Below the pieces are notes generated by a model. The model saw only the letters and a list, made by a program, of their open reading frames with translations, was not told the DNA's origin and made no database searches. DNA of 10,145 bases. Source: a bacterium HR27. GTDB lineage: Bacteria; Chloroflexota; Chloroflexia; Thermomicrobiales; Thermomicrobiaceae. The stretch is taken from the NCBI GenBank assembly GCA_002898975.1, contig BEID01000017.1, positions 1-10,145 of the forward strand, written 5' to 3'. The position numbers and the translations under genes were made by a program. This document shows, in pieces, positions 9,731-10,145 of this stretch; the stretch's first letter is position 1, and every line of letters starts with the position of its first letter.

Positions 9731-10145
9731 ATGCCGAGGCGACCGAAGTACGAGCGGCGAACGATTCCGCCGGATCCGAAGTACGGGAGCGAACTCGTCC
9801 AGCGCTTCATTAACAAGGTGATGCGCAACGGCAAGAAGTCGCTGGCCGAGCGGATCGTGTACAAGGCTTTCGACATCGTTGCCGAGCGGACGGGGCAACA
9901 TCCGCTCGAGGTGTTCCAGCGAGCCATTCATAATGCCTCGCCGCTCTTGGAAGTAAAGCCGCGACGTGTCGGCGGTGCGACCTACCAGGTGCCGGTTCAG
10001 GTCGAACCGCACCGCCGCGTCTCGCTGGCGATGCGCTGGTTGATTCAGTCGGCACGGAATCGGAGCGGGTACAACTTCGTGGATAAGTTGGCTGCCGAGA
10101 TCATCGACGCAGCCAACAACACCGGTGCGACGATCAAGAAGCGCG
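9731..10145 (+). CDS. rpsG: 30S ribosomal protein S7, 3' end cut by the window edge
   Basis: S7 is a primary 16S rRNA-binding protein that nucleates assembly of the 30S head and lies near the E and P sites. The ATG at 9731 gives MPRRPKYERR, the normal start of S7. AAGGGGG (9715-9721) lies about nine bases upstream. 138 codons are visible without a stop. They include GSELVQRFINKVMRNGKKS (19-37), the beta-hairpin core RRVGGATYQVPV with G81 and Y85, and RWLIQSARNR. The frame ends at NNTGATIKKR, just before the usual C-terminal segment, so perhaps 20 residues are missing. It is co-transcribed with rpsL, and fusA and tuf would be expected downstream. Confidence 0.97.
   Translation, partial: MPRRPKYERRTIPPDPKYGSELVQRFINKVMRNGKKSLAERIVYKAFDIVAERTGQHPLEVFQRAIHNASPLLEVKPRRVGGATYQVPVQVEPHRRVSLAMRWLIQSARNRSGYNFVDKLAAEIIDAANNTGATIKKR

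Overview
This window carries the core of a bacterial transcription and translation locus. In order on the + strand it holds rpoB (RNA polymerase beta), rpoC (beta prime), rpsL (ribosomal protein S12) and the first 138 codons of rpsG (S7), which runs off the right edge. The left end holds a small two-helix membrane protein (+), the first 20 codons of an unrecognised gene reading off the left edge (-), and a tRNA-Arg with anticodon CCG (-).

The DNA is G+C-rich. The gene order rpoB-rpoC-rpsL-rpsG without rplJ/rplL immediately upstream, the thermophile-like S12 N-terminus ([13 protein letters not shown]), an 18-residue insertion in S12 and a long coiled-coil insertion in beta prime all suggest a thermophilic Chloroflexota, probably of class Thermomicrobia (Thermomicrobium or Sphaerobacter relatives). 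This placement is inferred from remembered family features. It was not tested by a search.

Layout. 1-234: a divergent intergenic region between a truncated minus-strand gene and the small membrane-protein gene. 235-640: the membrane-protein gene converges on the tRNA, with only 6 bases between its stop and the tRNA CCA end. 641-1114: the tRNA promoter (minus), an extended -10 promoter for rpoB (plus), and a leader of about 217 bases. The leader contains stable hairpins and a possible 42-codon Trp/Phe-rich reading frame. 1115-8981: rpoB and rpoC, 19 bases apart, clearly co-transcribed. 8982-9165: a hairpin just after rpoC, then a strong sigma70-type promoter whose start point falls in a perfect 16-bp inverted repeat. 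This begins a separate rpsL-rpsG transcript, which probably continues into fusA/tuf outside the window. 9595-9730: the rpsL-rpsG gap, with an 11-bp stem where the E. coli S7 autoregulatory site lies.

The coding content is housekeeping, and I see no mobile element, CRISPR array, defence system or novel gene cluster. The points worth a second look are regulatory or structural: the inverted repeat over the rpsL start site, the rpoB leader, the rpsL-rpsG hairpin, and the lineage-specific insertions in RpoC and S12.
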